Assembly: GCF_013403865.1 (NCBI RefSeq)
Contig: NZ_JABFDK010000008.1
Span: 124,001 to 188,000, forward strand
DNA from: Winogradskyella costae
Lineage (GTDB): Bacteria; Bacteroidota; Bacteroidia; Flavobacteriales; Flavobacteriaceae
Direction: 5' to 3'
DNA: 64,000 nucleotides
The stretch's first letter is position 1. The number at the start of each line of letters is the position of its first letter. Shown here piece by piece: positions 36,251 through 45,722 of the stretch. Below the pieces are notes generated by a model, which saw only the letters and a list, made by a program, of their open reading frames with translations, ran no database searches and was not told where the DNA came from. Position numbers and translations under genes: made by a program.

Positions 36251-37537
36251 ATGGAAAAATCTTACATTCTAAAACGTTGCACAAGTACGCTGCTGTTGCT
36301 CTTATTTGTACTCTTTTCTTTAAGTGCTCAAACTGGTTTTAAGGAGTTTCAGGGTAAGGTGATTGATGGTAAAACTAATAAGACCATTGAAGCTGCTAGT
36401 CTTAGCGTTAACAATACTAACATTAGTACTATTACAAATTCTGAAGGTCAGTTCATCTTAAAAATTCCGAGTGCTAATTTAGATTCAAAACTTATAATTT
36501 CTTTTTTGGGCTATACTACTTACGTTATGCCATTGTCTGAATTAAACAATAAGAATTATACGATAGAATTATTTGAGTCTGTTACGACATTGTCTACTGT
36601 AAATATTGCGGCGTTTAAAGATGCTACAAGTTTAATAAGAAAAGTGTTTAATAGTAAGAACGAAAATGTAAGTGGAGAAACTGTTTTTATGACTGCTTTT
36701 TATAGAGAAACCATAAAACGTAGAAATAGAAATGTGTCGCTTACCGAAGCTGTTGTTAATATTTTAAAACAGCCAAATTCGTCTAAAGAACAGGATGCTA
36801 TTCAGCTTAGTAAAGCTCGAAAAAGCACTGATTACAAACGTTTAGATACTGTTTCTGTTAAATTGCAAGGTGGTCCGTTTTCTACAATGTTTTTGGATAT
36901 TATGAAATATCCTGAGTACATTTTTACGGAGGAAAGTATTAATGGATATAATTTTTATTTTGATAAACCGTCAACGATAAATAACAGAACTGTTTTTGTT
37001 GTTAATTTTAATGCTAAGAATAACGATCTTACTATAAATTACAGGGGGAAACTTTTTATTGACTTAGAATCGCTAGTTTTAGTAAGTGCTAATTACTTTT
37101 TAGATGTGAGTAATATGGATAAGACTAAGAATCTTTTGGTTAAGAGAAAGCCAAATGATGTTGAAGTTTATCCTTTAGAAGCGATTTACAAAGTAGATTA
37201 TAAACAAAAAAATAATAAGTGGTATTACAGCTATTCTAATTTAAGTCTCACATTTAAAGTAAATAAAAAACGTCAGCTCTTTAATAAAGTTTATACCTTA
37301 TCTAGTGAAATGGCGGTAACAGATTGGCAGGTAAATCATACAGATAAAAAAATTAAAAATAAACTAAGCCCTTCCGTAATTATTACTGATGCTATTTCAG
37401 GATTTTCAGATCCTAATTTTTGGGGGCAATATAATCTCATAGAACCAGATAAATCTATTGAAACTGCTATAGAAAAAATTAGAAAGAGTATTGAAAAGGA
37501 AAGGGAAAGAGAAAGGAAAAAGACACTAAATGGCTAA
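36251..37537 (+). CDS. Secreted carboxypeptidase-regulatory-like domain protein
   Basis: 428 residues with a signal peptide (LLLLLFVLFSLSAQ). Residues about 32-115 form a CarboxypepD_reg-like beta-sandwich (FQGKVIDGKTNKTIEAASLSVNNTNISTITNSEGQFILKIP). The rest is a beta-rich domain of unknown function common in Bacteroidota, beginning ATSLIRKVFNSKNENV...MTAFYRETIKRRN, with a charged C-terminal tail (KSIEKERERERKKTLNG). It is probably in the periplasm or on the outer membrane. The substrate is unknown. A terminator follows. Confidence 0.75.
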   Translation: MEKSYILKRCTSTLLLLLFVLFSLSAQTGFKEFQGKVIDGKTNKTIEAASLSVNNTNISTITNSEGQFILKIPSANLDSKLIISFLGYTTYVMPLSELNNKNYTIELFESVTTLSTVNIAAFKDATSLIRKVFNSKNENVSGETVFMTAFYRETIKRRNRNVSLTEAVVNILKQPNSSKEQDAIQLSKARKSTDYKRLDTVSVKLQGGPFSTMFLDIMKYPEYIFTEESINGYNFYFDKPSTINNRTVFVVNFNAKNNDLTINYRGKLFIDLESLVLVSANYFLDVSNMDKTKNLLVKRKPNDVEVYPLEAIYKVDYKQKNNKWYYSYSNLSLTFKVNKKRQLFNKVYTLSSEMAVTDWQVNHTDKKIKNKLSPSVIITDAISGFSDPNFWGQYNLIEPDKSIETAIEKIRKSIEKERERERKKTLNG

Positions 37538-37562
37538 GTCCGAGCGCAACATAATTTTAATG

Positions 37563-37588
37563 ACCCTGATTTTATTTCAGGGTTTTTT
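37563..37588 (+). terminator. Rho-independent terminator
   Basis: ACCCTGA / TCAGGGT has a seven-base loop and is followed by six T residues. It ends the preceding plus-strand gene and separates it from the convergent TonB-receptor gene. Confidence 0.8.
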
Positions 37589-37615
37589 GTAACACATTTT
37601 TAATAATCTTAACAA

Positions 37616-39931
37616 TTAAAAATTGACTCTAAAACTTAAGTTTGGAGTCAATTTTAAAGACTTGTTGTTTACTTCGATGATGACATCTTCAGAATTAAGT
37701 GTGTAAAAACGATTAATTGTGTTGGTTTGATTAAAGATATTCCAGATAGAAGCTCCGATTTCAGCATTTGTACCTCTCGATAATTTCATCTTATATATCG
37801 CAGAAATATCGGTTCTAAAGTAATCATCCAATCGAGAACTGTTTGGGGTATTGTATTCAATGGTAGCGTTATTATCAATTTGAAGCTCTATTGGTGCGGT
37901 AAACGGTCTCCCTGAATGCCAATTGAACCCTATTCCGATTTTAAGCTTTTCACTGTTGTAAGTGAACGAAGAATTAACCGCATGCCTTAAGTCAATAGTA
38001 TTAGGAAACGATTTGCTATTGTTAATCTCATTAAAATGATAATCATTCTTACTATACGTATAGCTTAGCCACGTACTAAAATCACTAAAACGTTTATTAA
38101 TAAGGAAATCGATGCCTTTTACAATATAATGACCTATGTCATTCGTAAACTGAAATTGGTTTTGAAAACCTTGGCTACGTGCTGTAATGTTATTGACGCC
38201 TTTATAGTAACCTTCTATAGAAACCAATAGGTTGTTTTGATTGTAGCTGAGTCCCACCGAAGCTTGTTCACTTGTAATTAACGGAACATTATTACCATTA
38301 GCCAATTGCCATCGTCGTTTTTCAATACCAAAAAAATCTTGCTGTAAATCAATTATCTGTGTGATAGATTGGCTTTTCAATTCGCCTAAAACTTCTAATC
38401 TAAAATAATCTAGAAATTTATAATTTACTGTAAATCGTGGTTCAATTAAAAATTCGGACAATTTTCCAAAATAACTAATTCTAGAGCCCAGCCGTATATA
38501 AGTCTCACGGGAGGGTGAGTACCATTCTATTTCGCCAAATAAGGCATGTGTTCTAATAATTTCCTTTATTAAACGTGTGTAATTTGGATTAGTTACATCC
38601 TCAAAATTAGTAACTCCAACATCGTTAAATTGATAACCGCTGTTAAAGTTAATGTCTTCACTAACGGTTTTAGAAAGGTCTAGTCTAAGGCCAAAGTCTT
38701 CAACTTTATTCTCTTGGACTAATAATTGGCTATTTGTAACATTGTTGTTTTTGGCATCTAAATCATAATTAGAATAATATACTTGAGCCGAGAAATTCAG
38801 TTCACTATTTACTAATTTCGAATAGCTTGCACTTGCTCCGTAGCTTGTCTGATTTAGTTTGCTTTTGGTTTCTTGAAAGTTGTTATCTGTTGAGGTAAAT
38901 ATTTGGTTGTAATCTAGATCATTAGACATACTCATTACATTAACACGCAACTTGGAGGTGGTGTCAATATCATATAAAAATTTAGTATTAAAATCGTAGA
39001 ATAAAAAGCGCTCATCTTGTGCTAACAATGTGTTTATATTAGAGGATGTATTTAATTCTGAGTCTTTGAAAATACGATCAAAATAGGCATCATAAGTTTT
39101 AGAAACTAATATATCAGTATACGAACGTCTAGCAGATAGCTGCAGTTCTGTTTTGTTAGATAGTGGGATTTTTGCATAACCATCGACACTCAGCATATTT
39201 CCGCCAATTCCACCACTAGCTTTTCTACTTAAATCGTCCGAATTTTTTATAGCGATGGTGCTCGATACAGCATTGCCAAATTTAGAACTAGTACCATTTT
39301 TAGAAATAGTAATGTTCTCTGATAAGTATGGATTAAAAGCAGATATTAATCCAAAAAAATGTCCGGATTGGTACATGCGTATACCTTCGTATAAAATTAA
39401 GTTTTGGTCATTAGTGCCACCTCTAACATTGATATTAGAAATGCGTTCATCTACACTCATAATACCGGGTAAATTTTGCACAATCTGTAAGACATCGGGT
39501 TCAATTAATCCTGGTAGAATATCAAAAGCTTTTGTACTGGCTTTTATACTTCCATCATTAGTTTTAGAAATCCCTTTGATAAGGTAGTTCGTGATTATAA
39601 CTTCTTTTAGCCGTTGTACATTGTCTGGCGTATCTATTGCTGCCCTCATAGTAATAACAATAAATCGATTACTAAGCATTTTAAAATTAAGATTGGTGAC
39701 AAGATTTAAGTGATCTAATACTTGTTCTATGGAAAGCTCAGTTGATAGTGGCTTAATTAATATGTTTTCAACTGTTTTAGTTTCAAATGAAAACTTAACG
39801 TCGTGTTGCTTTTCTATATTTAGAAGAATTTGGACAAGTGCTTTTTCAACCTGTTGTTCCTGACAAAAAGTGAGGTTGCAAAAGGCAAGTGATAAAAAGT
39901 AGAAAATTAAACAAAGTATTTTTTTATTCAC
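37616..39931 (-). CDS. TonB-dependent receptor with STN signalling domain
   Basis: 771 residues: signal peptide, then a secretin/TonB short N-terminal (STN) domain (residues about 25-95, VEKALVQILLNIEKQHDVKFSFETK), a plug domain (LPGLIEPDVLQIVQNLPGIMSVDERISNINVRGGTNDQNLILYEG) and a 22-strand-type barrel ending SFRVNF. STN domains contact FecR-type anti-sigma factors. The gene overlaps the fecR-like gene by 8 bp and a sigma gene lies before that, so this is a complete cell-surface signalling set. The ligand is not evident; no SusD partner is next to it. Confidence 0.92.
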   Translation of the reverse strand: MNKKILCLIFYFLSLAFCNLTFCQEQQVEKALVQILLNIEKQHDVKFSFETKTVENILIKPLSTELSIEQVLDHLNLVTNLNFKMLSNRFIVITMRAAIDTPDNVQRLKEVIITNYLIKGISKTNDGSIKASTKAFDILPGLIEPDVLQIVQNLPGIMSVDERISNINVRGGTNDQNLILYEGIRMYQSGHFFGLISAFNPYLSENITISKNGTSSKFGNAVSSTIAIKNSDDLSRKASGGIGGNMLSVDGYAKIPLSNKTELQLSARRSYTDILVSKTYDAYFDRIFKDSELNTSSNINTLLAQDERFLFYDFNTKFLYDIDTTSKLRVNVMSMSNDLDYNQIFTSTDNNFQETKSKLNQTSYGASASYSKLVNSELNFSAQVYYSNYDLDAKNNNVTNSQLLVQENKVEDFGLRLDLSKTVSEDINFNSGYQFNDVGVTNFEDVTNPNYTRLIKEIIRTHALFGEIEWYSPSRETYIRLGSRISYFGKLSEFLIEPRFTVNYKFLDYFRLEVLGELKSQSITQIIDLQQDFFGIEKRRWQLANGNNVPLITSEQASVGLSYNQNNLLVSIEGYYKGVNNITARSQGFQNQFQFTNDIGHYIVKGIDFLINKRFSDFSTWLSYTYSKNDYHFNEINNSKSFPNTIDLRHAVNSSFTYNSEKLKIGIGFNWHSGRPFTAPIELQIDNNATIEYNTPNSSRLDDYFRTDISAIYKMKLSRGTNAEIGASIWNIFNQTNTINRFYTLNSEDVIIEVNNKSLKLTPNLSFRVNF

Positions 39932-40820
39932 GCTTTAGTAAAATAGATTCACCAGATTGGCTGTAGCTTAAATTTAATGGTATTGTAACAGACTTCAATG
40001 CTAAATCTAAATTATTATGAGTAAAACTTCCTGTGAACAAACGTGAAAGGTCAATATTCTCTGTAATTATATTTTGCTTGTATTGGTTTTCAAACTCCGC
40101 AATTACATATTTTAAAGGAATGCTTTTAAAGCTACTTTCACCTTGTAACCATTGTGGCTGTATAGTGTTCTCGTGTTCATTTACAAGTAGTTTTCCATCA
40201 ATGATTTTAAACGTATGACCAGGTTTTAAGGTTGCCTTTTTGTGATTATGCCTTACGGCAACTAAACCTTCATAGCAAGTAACCTCAAAGTAACCATGCC
40301 GTTGTTTAATATTAAATTGAGTACCCAAAACACTAACAATTCCATCTGCAGTAATAACGTCGAACTTCTTTCCTTTTGCAACTTTAAAAAATGCTTCACC
40401 TTGTAAATTTAATTCTCTGCTTTGGCTCCAATTCTTTTCATTAAATGTTAATGTTGAGTTTGAATTTAAATCCACCGTAGAGTGATCTGGTAGTTGCACC
40501 GTGGTTTGCTCTGCGATTGATGTGCTCACTTGGGTATCTAGAGTTGTGGTGTAATAATAAATACTGAATCCGATTGCTAAAACTGCAGCAATTTTAAGTA
40601 ACGGTTTTAACCAATGGTTTAAATTCGTTTTCTTAACTTCAAGATTCGTTTTTAAAGTTTCGTAAGTTTGGTCAATAGAGAAATCCGGAGCTTTAAACGA
40701 CGTTAAAGTCTTATTCATTTTTATAAGCTCATTATAATCCTCTAGCTGCTCAAAAGCATTTTGCTCTTCAGTATTTAGATTATGATCTAACCATTTTTTT
40801 ATGAGTGCTTCTCTTTTCAT
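39924..40820 (-). CDS. FecR-family anti-sigma factor
   Basis: 298 residues: a cytoplasmic N-terminal part (IKKWLDHNLNTEEQNAFEQLEDYNEL), one membrane helix (about residues 72-90, LLKIAAVLAIGFSIYYYTT), the FecR domain (VQLPDHSTVDLNSNSTLTFNEKNW...GEAFFKVAKGKKFDVITADGIVSVLGTQFNI) and a C-terminal DUF4974-like part (FKSIPLKYVIAEFENQYKQNI). It should hold the sigma factor until the TonB receptor signals. It lies 65 bp after the sigma gene. Confidence 0.93.
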   Translation of the reverse strand: MKREALIKKWLDHNLNTEEQNAFEQLEDYNELIKMNKTLTSFKAPDFSIDQTYETLKTNLEVKKTNLNHWLKPLLKIAAVLAIGFSIYYYTTTLDTQVSTSIAEQTTVQLPDHSTVDLNSNSTLTFNEKNWSQSRELNLQGEAFFKVAKGKKFDVITADGIVSVLGTQFNIKQRHGYFEVTCYEGLVAVRHNHKKATLKPGHTFKIIDGKLLVNEHENTIQPQWLQGESSFKSIPLKYVIAEFENQYKQNIITENIDLSRLFTGSFTHNNLDLALKSVTIPLNLSYSQSGESILLKRE

Positions 40821-40885
40821 AATGTGATTTCAGATATATAACAGCTTACTTTTAAAAACTCCTACTTTTTTTTAGTTTCAATGTT

Positions 40886-41401
40886 TTAAAGTTCTTCAAT
40901 ATCTTCTCTTAATTTTTTTAAGGCTCCGTAAATACGTTTTTCTACCCCTTTTATAGATATGTCTAATAACGCTGCGATTTCTTTAAATCGTTTACCCTCA
41001 ACTCTATTCATTAAGAACGCAACACGTTGCGCTTCCGTTAATTTGCCTAATGCTCTTTGTAGTTTTTGATGGTATTCTTTTTCTTGTAAGACAAACTCTG
41101 GTGTCTCGTTAGTGGTTGTTCTTTGAGGCTTTGTCTGATATTTTAAAACTACTTTTTGATGTGCAAACGCATTAAGCATTAAATTATTGGCCGTGGTAAA
41201 TAAATAGCTTTTAGCTTTATTAGGAGTAACTTTTCCACAATTTTGCCATAGCTTTATAAAGGCTTCTTGGACTTTGTCTTCCGGATTTAAATGATCCCCA
41301 AATTTATAGTATAAAAAATCGTGCAGGTTTTTAGCGTGCTTTTTATAGAAGCGCTCAAATAACTGTGATTCACAGATGTTATCTTGTAGGGATTTACTCA
41401 T
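40886..41401 (-). CDS. ECF RNA polymerase sigma factor (FecI-type)
   Basis: 171 residues from ATG at 41401 (MSKSLQDNICESQLFERFYKKHAKNLHDFLYYKFG). A longer frame to 41497 adds a hydrophobic, non-sigma stretch and is rejected. Region 2 has NPEDKVQEAFIKLWQNC and AKSYLFTTANNLMLNAFAHQK, and region 4 has LTEAQRVAFLMNRVEGKRFKEIAALLDISIKGVEKRIYGALKKLRED. It directs polymerase to the surface-signalling regulon, probably including its own cluster and perhaps the divergent lipoprotein gene. Confidence 0.93.
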   Translation of the reverse strand: MSKSLQDNICESQLFERFYKKHAKNLHDFLYYKFGDHLNPEDKVQEAFIKLWQNCGKVTPNKAKSYLFTTANNLMLNAFAHQKVVLKYQTKPQRTTTNETPEFVLQEKEYHQKLQRALGKLTEAQRVAFLMNRVEGKRFKEIAALLDISIKGVEKRIYGALKKLREDIEEL

Positions 41402-41500
41402 GGTTTTTATCAGGCCACAAATTATAAATAATATTTTAAATAATTGTGGTAGGAAATATTGAGGGCTAACTGTTTTATAATAAATAGTAAGCATCAATTA

Positions 41501-44038
41501 ATGAAAACCAAATCTAATTACCTATTTATATATTTCCTTTTTGCCCTTTTTTACTTTACATCTTGTCAAGAAGAGATTACAGAAATAGAGATTCCAAGCG
41601 GTCAAGAAGCCATTGTTCCCAATTCTACTTTAGTTAACCTTATGAGCAGAGCTACGGCGAACTTTGGTGCTGCGGATAATGTTTTAGATGGAGTAAGCTG
41701 CTTTTCTGTGGAGTTACCAGTTACCATTATAATTAGCGATGTAACATTAACTATTGAAACCTTATCTGATTTAGAACAACTAGATGGCTTACTGAGTGAT
41801 GCAACCAATGATTATATTTTAGATTTTGTATTTCCAATTGCGATTATTTTTAATGATTACAGTCAAATTGAAATTCAAAATGAAAATGAACTAGAACGTT
41901 TTATAAACGAATGTGTTACCAACGAAACTGATATTATTAGTTGTGTTGATTTTGCCTATCCTATTTCTTTTTCTGTTTTCAATTCAGCATTCAACCTTAT
42001 TGATACCGTAATAATTGTAAACGATGAAACTTTATATGGTTTCCTAAATGGTTTAGAAAATGATGATAACGGCGTTATTGTAAGTTTAAATTTTCCGGTA
42101 ACCATAGACTATATTAATGGTGAAACGATTGAGGTTAATACCAATCAAGAATTAGCAGAAACGATTGAGGCCGCTAGTAGTGATTGCGATGTTTCTAATT
42201 GCACAGAAGAATCTTTAGAATTAAACTTAACTGAATGTCAATGGAGAATTGAGACATATTCAAGTTTTCCTGAATTTACGGGAATCGATTTCGTTTTTTA
42301 TTCAAATGGCACATTCAATATTTATCAGGATGGTGGCACTTTTAATGTTGTTAGTAATTGGTCCGTAGTTTCAACAGAAGGTGAAACATATTTATATTTA
42401 GAAACAGATTTTGAAGATTTCGGTGGTGATTGGATAATTATAGAATGTGATGATGATGCCATACAGTTTGCAAGGGGAGAACAAGCAATGGTTATTAATC
42501 AGGTCTGTGAAGATGATTTAAATTGTTCACTCAATGATATTAGCAGTATTTTACAAGAATGCCCGTGGGATTTTAGTGATGGCACTGGTAATTTTGAGAA
42601 TGATAAAATGATTTTTAATGCTAATGGTGATTTACAAATTTCGGAAGGAATGGCAGCTTCTGCAGTTGGTGGAGGTTGGAATTTATCTGTTTCGGATGAA
42701 GGTGTTATGTTAACATTTACAGATTTAATCGCATTTCAAGATAGTTTAGATGGCGATTGGTTAATTGTTGAATGTGATTCAGATAACATTGTGTTGCAGA
42801 AAGGCGGCCAAACTTTAATATTAGAAAAAAACTGTAATACAGATCTTTTTAACTGTTTTGATGATTTCGAAATTGTAGAATGTACACAAGTGAGTAATGT
42901 TCCTATTTTTAACTTAAGCGCCAATACCATTGGACTTGTGCTTTGTACAGAGTCTTTTGTGTCGTCGTTTCATGAAACCTTAAGTGATGCAGAGAATAAT
43001 GCAAATTCAATTGAAAACACTGAGGCTTATGGTGCATTAATCGCACAGGTTTATTTGAGAGTTGAAGCTAATAATGGTGAGTTTGAAATCTATAATGTGT
43101 ATCTCAATACAGAAAGTTGTACTAATTTTAATTGCTTTGTTAATACCCAAATTACGGAGTGTGGTAGTGATGGTTTTGCTACGTTTAATTTAACCGAAGC
43201 TAATCAAGAATGTGGTCCTGATATCGCGATTTATGGAGTTTATTACTATGAATCTGAAAGCGATTTACAAAATAATGTAAATCCAATTAACACACCAGAA
43301 AGTTATACGAATATGTATAACCCAACAGTAATATACGCGGCCGTACTAAATGTTTATAGTAATGTTATAGAACATGTTTTTACCATTGATTTAATCGTTG
43401 AGGATTGTAATTACTTTGAATGCTACGAAAGTTTTGATGCTGTAATAGAAGTTTGTAATGACGATTTTAATGGTTTATATGAATTTAATCTTCCTATGGC
43501 ATTCGCCAATTGTACTCCAAGTGCGGATTTAGTCACTTATTATGAAACTCTGGCCAATGCGGATACAGGTCAAAATCCAATTACTAATCCATCAGCTTAC
43601 ACTACTTCTGATGTGTTCTCAATAATTTATGTTAGAGTTGAAATTCAAAATCAGTTAGAGATATTTCCAATTCAATTAAACGTTATAACCTGTAATACTA
43701 GTAACTGTTCAGAAGGAGATATAAACGTTATTTTAACTGAATGTCTTTGGACCATAGCTAGTTATAACGGAAGCGATAATTTAAGTAATTATGATTTTCA
43801 TTTCGAAGAAAACTCAGGTATTGTAGTAATATATACAGATACCATCACAATCGATGCCACATGGTCAGCATCCCAATCTAATGCTAGTGTTATTCTTGAT
43901 TTTTCAAATGTAGCCGGACCAAATATTCAAGTTATAAACGGAAGTTGGTTAATTGTAGAATGTACAGCAAGCCAATTAATATTGCATGATATAAATAATA
44001 GTGATAACGAAATTGTTTTAGTTAGAAGCTGTGAGTAA
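41501..44038 (+). CDS. Large modular surface lipoprotein built of repeats
   Basis: 845 residues from ATG 41501. The signal ends at lipobox FYFTSC, followed by an acidic stretch, as in surface-exposed lipoproteins. Residues about 60-235 contain two repeats of a Cys-Phe-rich unit (SCFSVELPVTI, SCVDFAYPISF) with pairs of FP(V/I)(T/A)I strands. Lipocalin-like units start at about 244, 352 and 746 and end in GDWIIIEC, GDWLIVEC and GSWLIVEC. Three units of about 95 residues lie between about 450 and 736 (YYETLANADTGQNPITNPSAY...IIYVRVE), a repeat type seen in flavobacterial type IX-secreted proteins. Many cysteines are regularly spaced. It is divergent from the sigma factor gene with about 100 bp between, so it may belong to that regulon. 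Confidence 0.75.
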   Translation: MKTKSNYLFIYFLFALFYFTSCQEEITEIEIPSGQEAIVPNSTLVNLMSRATANFGAADNVLDGVSCFSVELPVTIIISDVTLTIETLSDLEQLDGLLSDATNDYILDFVFPIAIIFNDYSQIEIQNENELERFINECVTNETDIISCVDFAYPISFSVFNSAFNLIDTVIIVNDETLYGFLNGLENDDNGVIVSLNFPVTIDYINGETIEVNTNQELAETIEAASSDCDVSNCTEESLELNLTECQWRIETYSSFPEFTGIDFVFYSNGTFNIYQDGGTFNVVSNWSVVSTEGETYLYLETDFEDFGGDWIIIECDDDAIQFARGEQAMVINQVCEDDLNCSLNDISSILQECPWDFSDGTGNFENDKMIFNANGDLQISEGMAASAVGGGWNLSVSDEGVMLTFTDLIAFQDSLDGDWLIVECDSDNIVLQKGGQTLILEKNCNTDLFNCFDDFEIVECTQVSNVPIFNLSANTIGLVLCTESFVSSFHETLSDAENNANSIENTEAYGALIAQVYLRVEANNGEFEIYNVYLNTESCTNFNCFVNTQITECGSDGFATFNLTEANQECGPDIAIYGVYYYESESDLQNNVNPINTPESYTNMYNPTVIYAAVLNVYSNVIEHVFTIDLIVEDCNYFECYESFDAVIEVCNDDFNGLYEFNLPMAFANCTPSADLVTYYETLANADTGQNPITNPSAYTTSDVFSIIYVRVEIQNQLEIFPIQLNVITCNTSNCSEGDINVILTECLWTIASYNGSDNLSNYDFHFEENSGIVVIYTDTITIDATWSASQSNASVILDFSNVAGPNIQVINGSWLIVECTASQLILHDINNSDNEIVLVRSCE

Positions 44039-44078
44039 AGAAACTAGAAGTTGGTAACTTTAGTAAGTTAAGTTGATT

Positions 44079-44112
44079 GAAAAGGGTCATTCGCCATGAG
44101 TGGCTCTTTTTG
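44079..44112 (+). terminator. Terminator-like hairpin after the modular lipoprotein gene
   Basis: AAAAGGGTCATTC pairs with GAGTGGCTCTTTTT through two G-U pairs and a five-base loop. The 3' arm is T-rich. Confidence 0.6.
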
Positions 44113-44199
44113 CTATAGATTGGTTTGTAGTCATTGGTCTGTCTTTTTTATCCAAAAATCATTTTATCAATTCCCATTCATAATTCCCTCATAAATTCT

Positions 44200-44207
44200 T
44201 AAATTTG
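44200..44207 (+). promoter_or_regulatory. Predicted -7 promoter box of ffh (TAAATTTG)
   Basis: A full TAnnTTTG match 58 bp before the ffh ATG. No clear TTG is seen 17-23 bp upstream. Confidence 0.5.
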
Positions 44208-44265
44208 CATCTTATTAAATAATACAGACTGCTTACTTGCAGGCTGCAAACTGAAGACTAGAAAC

Positions 44266-45597
44266 ATGTTCAATAATTTAAGTGATAAGTTAGATAAAGC
44301 GTTACACGTATTAAAAGGTCATGGTAGCATTACAGAAGTAAATGTTGCTGAAACCTTAAAAGAAGTAAGACGTGCGCTTTTAGATGCCGATGTTAACTTT
44401 AAAATTGCAAAGGAATTTACAGTTCGTGTAAAAGAGAAAGCGCTTGGTCAAGATGTATTAACAACACTACAACCAGGTCAGTTAATGGTTAAACTCGTTA
44501 AAGACGAGTTAACTGAATTAATGGGTGGAGATGTAGAAGGTATTAATCTTTCAGGAAATCCTAGTGTTATTTTAATGTCTGGTTTACAAGGTTCCGGTAA
44601 AACAACCTTCTCTGGTAAGCTTGCTAATTATTTAAAAAACAAAAAAACTAAAAAACCTTTATTAGTAGCCTGTGATGTTTACCGTCCTGCTGCAGTAGAT
44701 CAGTTGCATGTTGTAGGGGATCAGATAGGTGTTGAGGTTTTTAGTGATAGAGGAAATACAGATCCTGTTGCAATTTCTAAAGCAGGTATTGCGCATGCCA
44801 AAGCAAATGGTCATAATGTGGTGATTATTGATACAGCTGGTCGTTTAGCTGTGGATAAAGCGATGATGGACGAAATTTCGAACATTCATAAAGCAATTCA
44901 ACCACAAGAAACCTTATTTGTTGTCGATTCTATGACAGGTCAAGATGCGGTAAATACCGCAAAAGCTTTCAATGATATTTTAAATTTTGATGGTGTTATT
45001 CTTACCAAATTAGATGGTGATACACGAGGTGGAGCAGCAATTTCTATTAAATCTGTAGTTAATAAGCCAATTAAATTTATTGGTACAGGTGAGAAGATGG
45101 AGGCCATTGATGTCTTCTATCCATCACGTATGGCAGATCGTATTCTTGGAATGGGTGATGTTGTGTCTTTAGTTGAACGTGCACAAGAGCAGTTTGATGA
45201 AGAAGAGGCTCGTAAACTTCAAAAGAAAATTGCGAAAAACCAATTTGGGTTTGATGATTTCTTGAAACAGATTCAGCAAATCAAGAAAATGGGTAATATG
45301 AAGGATTTAGTAGGTATGATTCCTGGAGCAGGAAAAATGATGAAAGATATTGATATTGACGATGATGCTTTTAAAGGTATTGAAGCTATTATTCATTCAA
45401 TGACGCCAGAAGAACGCTCTAATCCTGCAGTTATAAATGCAAGTCGTAAAAAACGAATTGGTAAAGGTTCTGGGACTTCGGTTCAAGAAGTTAATCAGCT
45501 TTTAAAGCAGTTTACTCAAATGAGTAAAATGATGAAGATGATGCAAGGTGGAGGCGGTAAACGTATGATGCAGATGATGCAGAATATGCCTAAATAA
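44266..45597 (+). CDS. ffh: Signal recognition particle protein Ffh
   Basis: 443 residues: N domain (FNNLSDKLDKALHVLKGHG), GTPase G domain with GLQGSGKTT, DVYRPAAVDQL, DTAGR and TKLDGD, and a methionine-rich M domain ending MMKMMQGGGGKRMMQMMQNMPK that binds signal peptides and 4.5S RNA. It targets membrane proteins cotranslationally. It precedes folD by 125 bp. Confidence 0.98.
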   Translation: MFNNLSDKLDKALHVLKGHGSITEVNVAETLKEVRRALLDADVNFKIAKEFTVRVKEKALGQDVLTTLQPGQLMVKLVKDELTELMGGDVEGINLSGNPSVILMSGLQGSGKTTFSGKLANYLKNKKTKKPLLVACDVYRPAAVDQLHVVGDQIGVEVFSDRGNTDPVAISKAGIAHAKANGHNVVIIDTAGRLAVDKAMMDEISNIHKAIQPQETLFVVDSMTGQDAVNTAKAFNDILNFDGVILTKLDGDTRGGAAISIKSVVNKPIKFIGTGEKMEAIDVFYPSRMADRILGMGDVVSLVERAQEQFDEEEARKLQKKIAKNQFGFDDFLKQIQQIKKMGNMKDLVGMIPGAGKMMKDIDIDDDAFKGIEAIIHSMTPEERSNPAVINASRKKRIGKGSGTSVQEVNQLLKQFTQMSKMMKMMQGGGGKRMMQMMQNMPK

Positions 45598-45722
45598 GTT
45601 GTAGTATTCAGTCTTCAGCAGACAGTTTAGAATACAGTCTTCAGTCGATCCTTATAAATAATAATTTAATTAATTAGAGCTTTGCGCCATAGCGTCTTTG
45701 CTAGAAAACAATAACCAAAAGC

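Noticed and set aside
41402..41497. Extended N-terminus of the sigma factor
   Set aside because: The added residues are hydrophobic and unlike sigma region 1 or 2; the ATG at 41401 gives the usual start.
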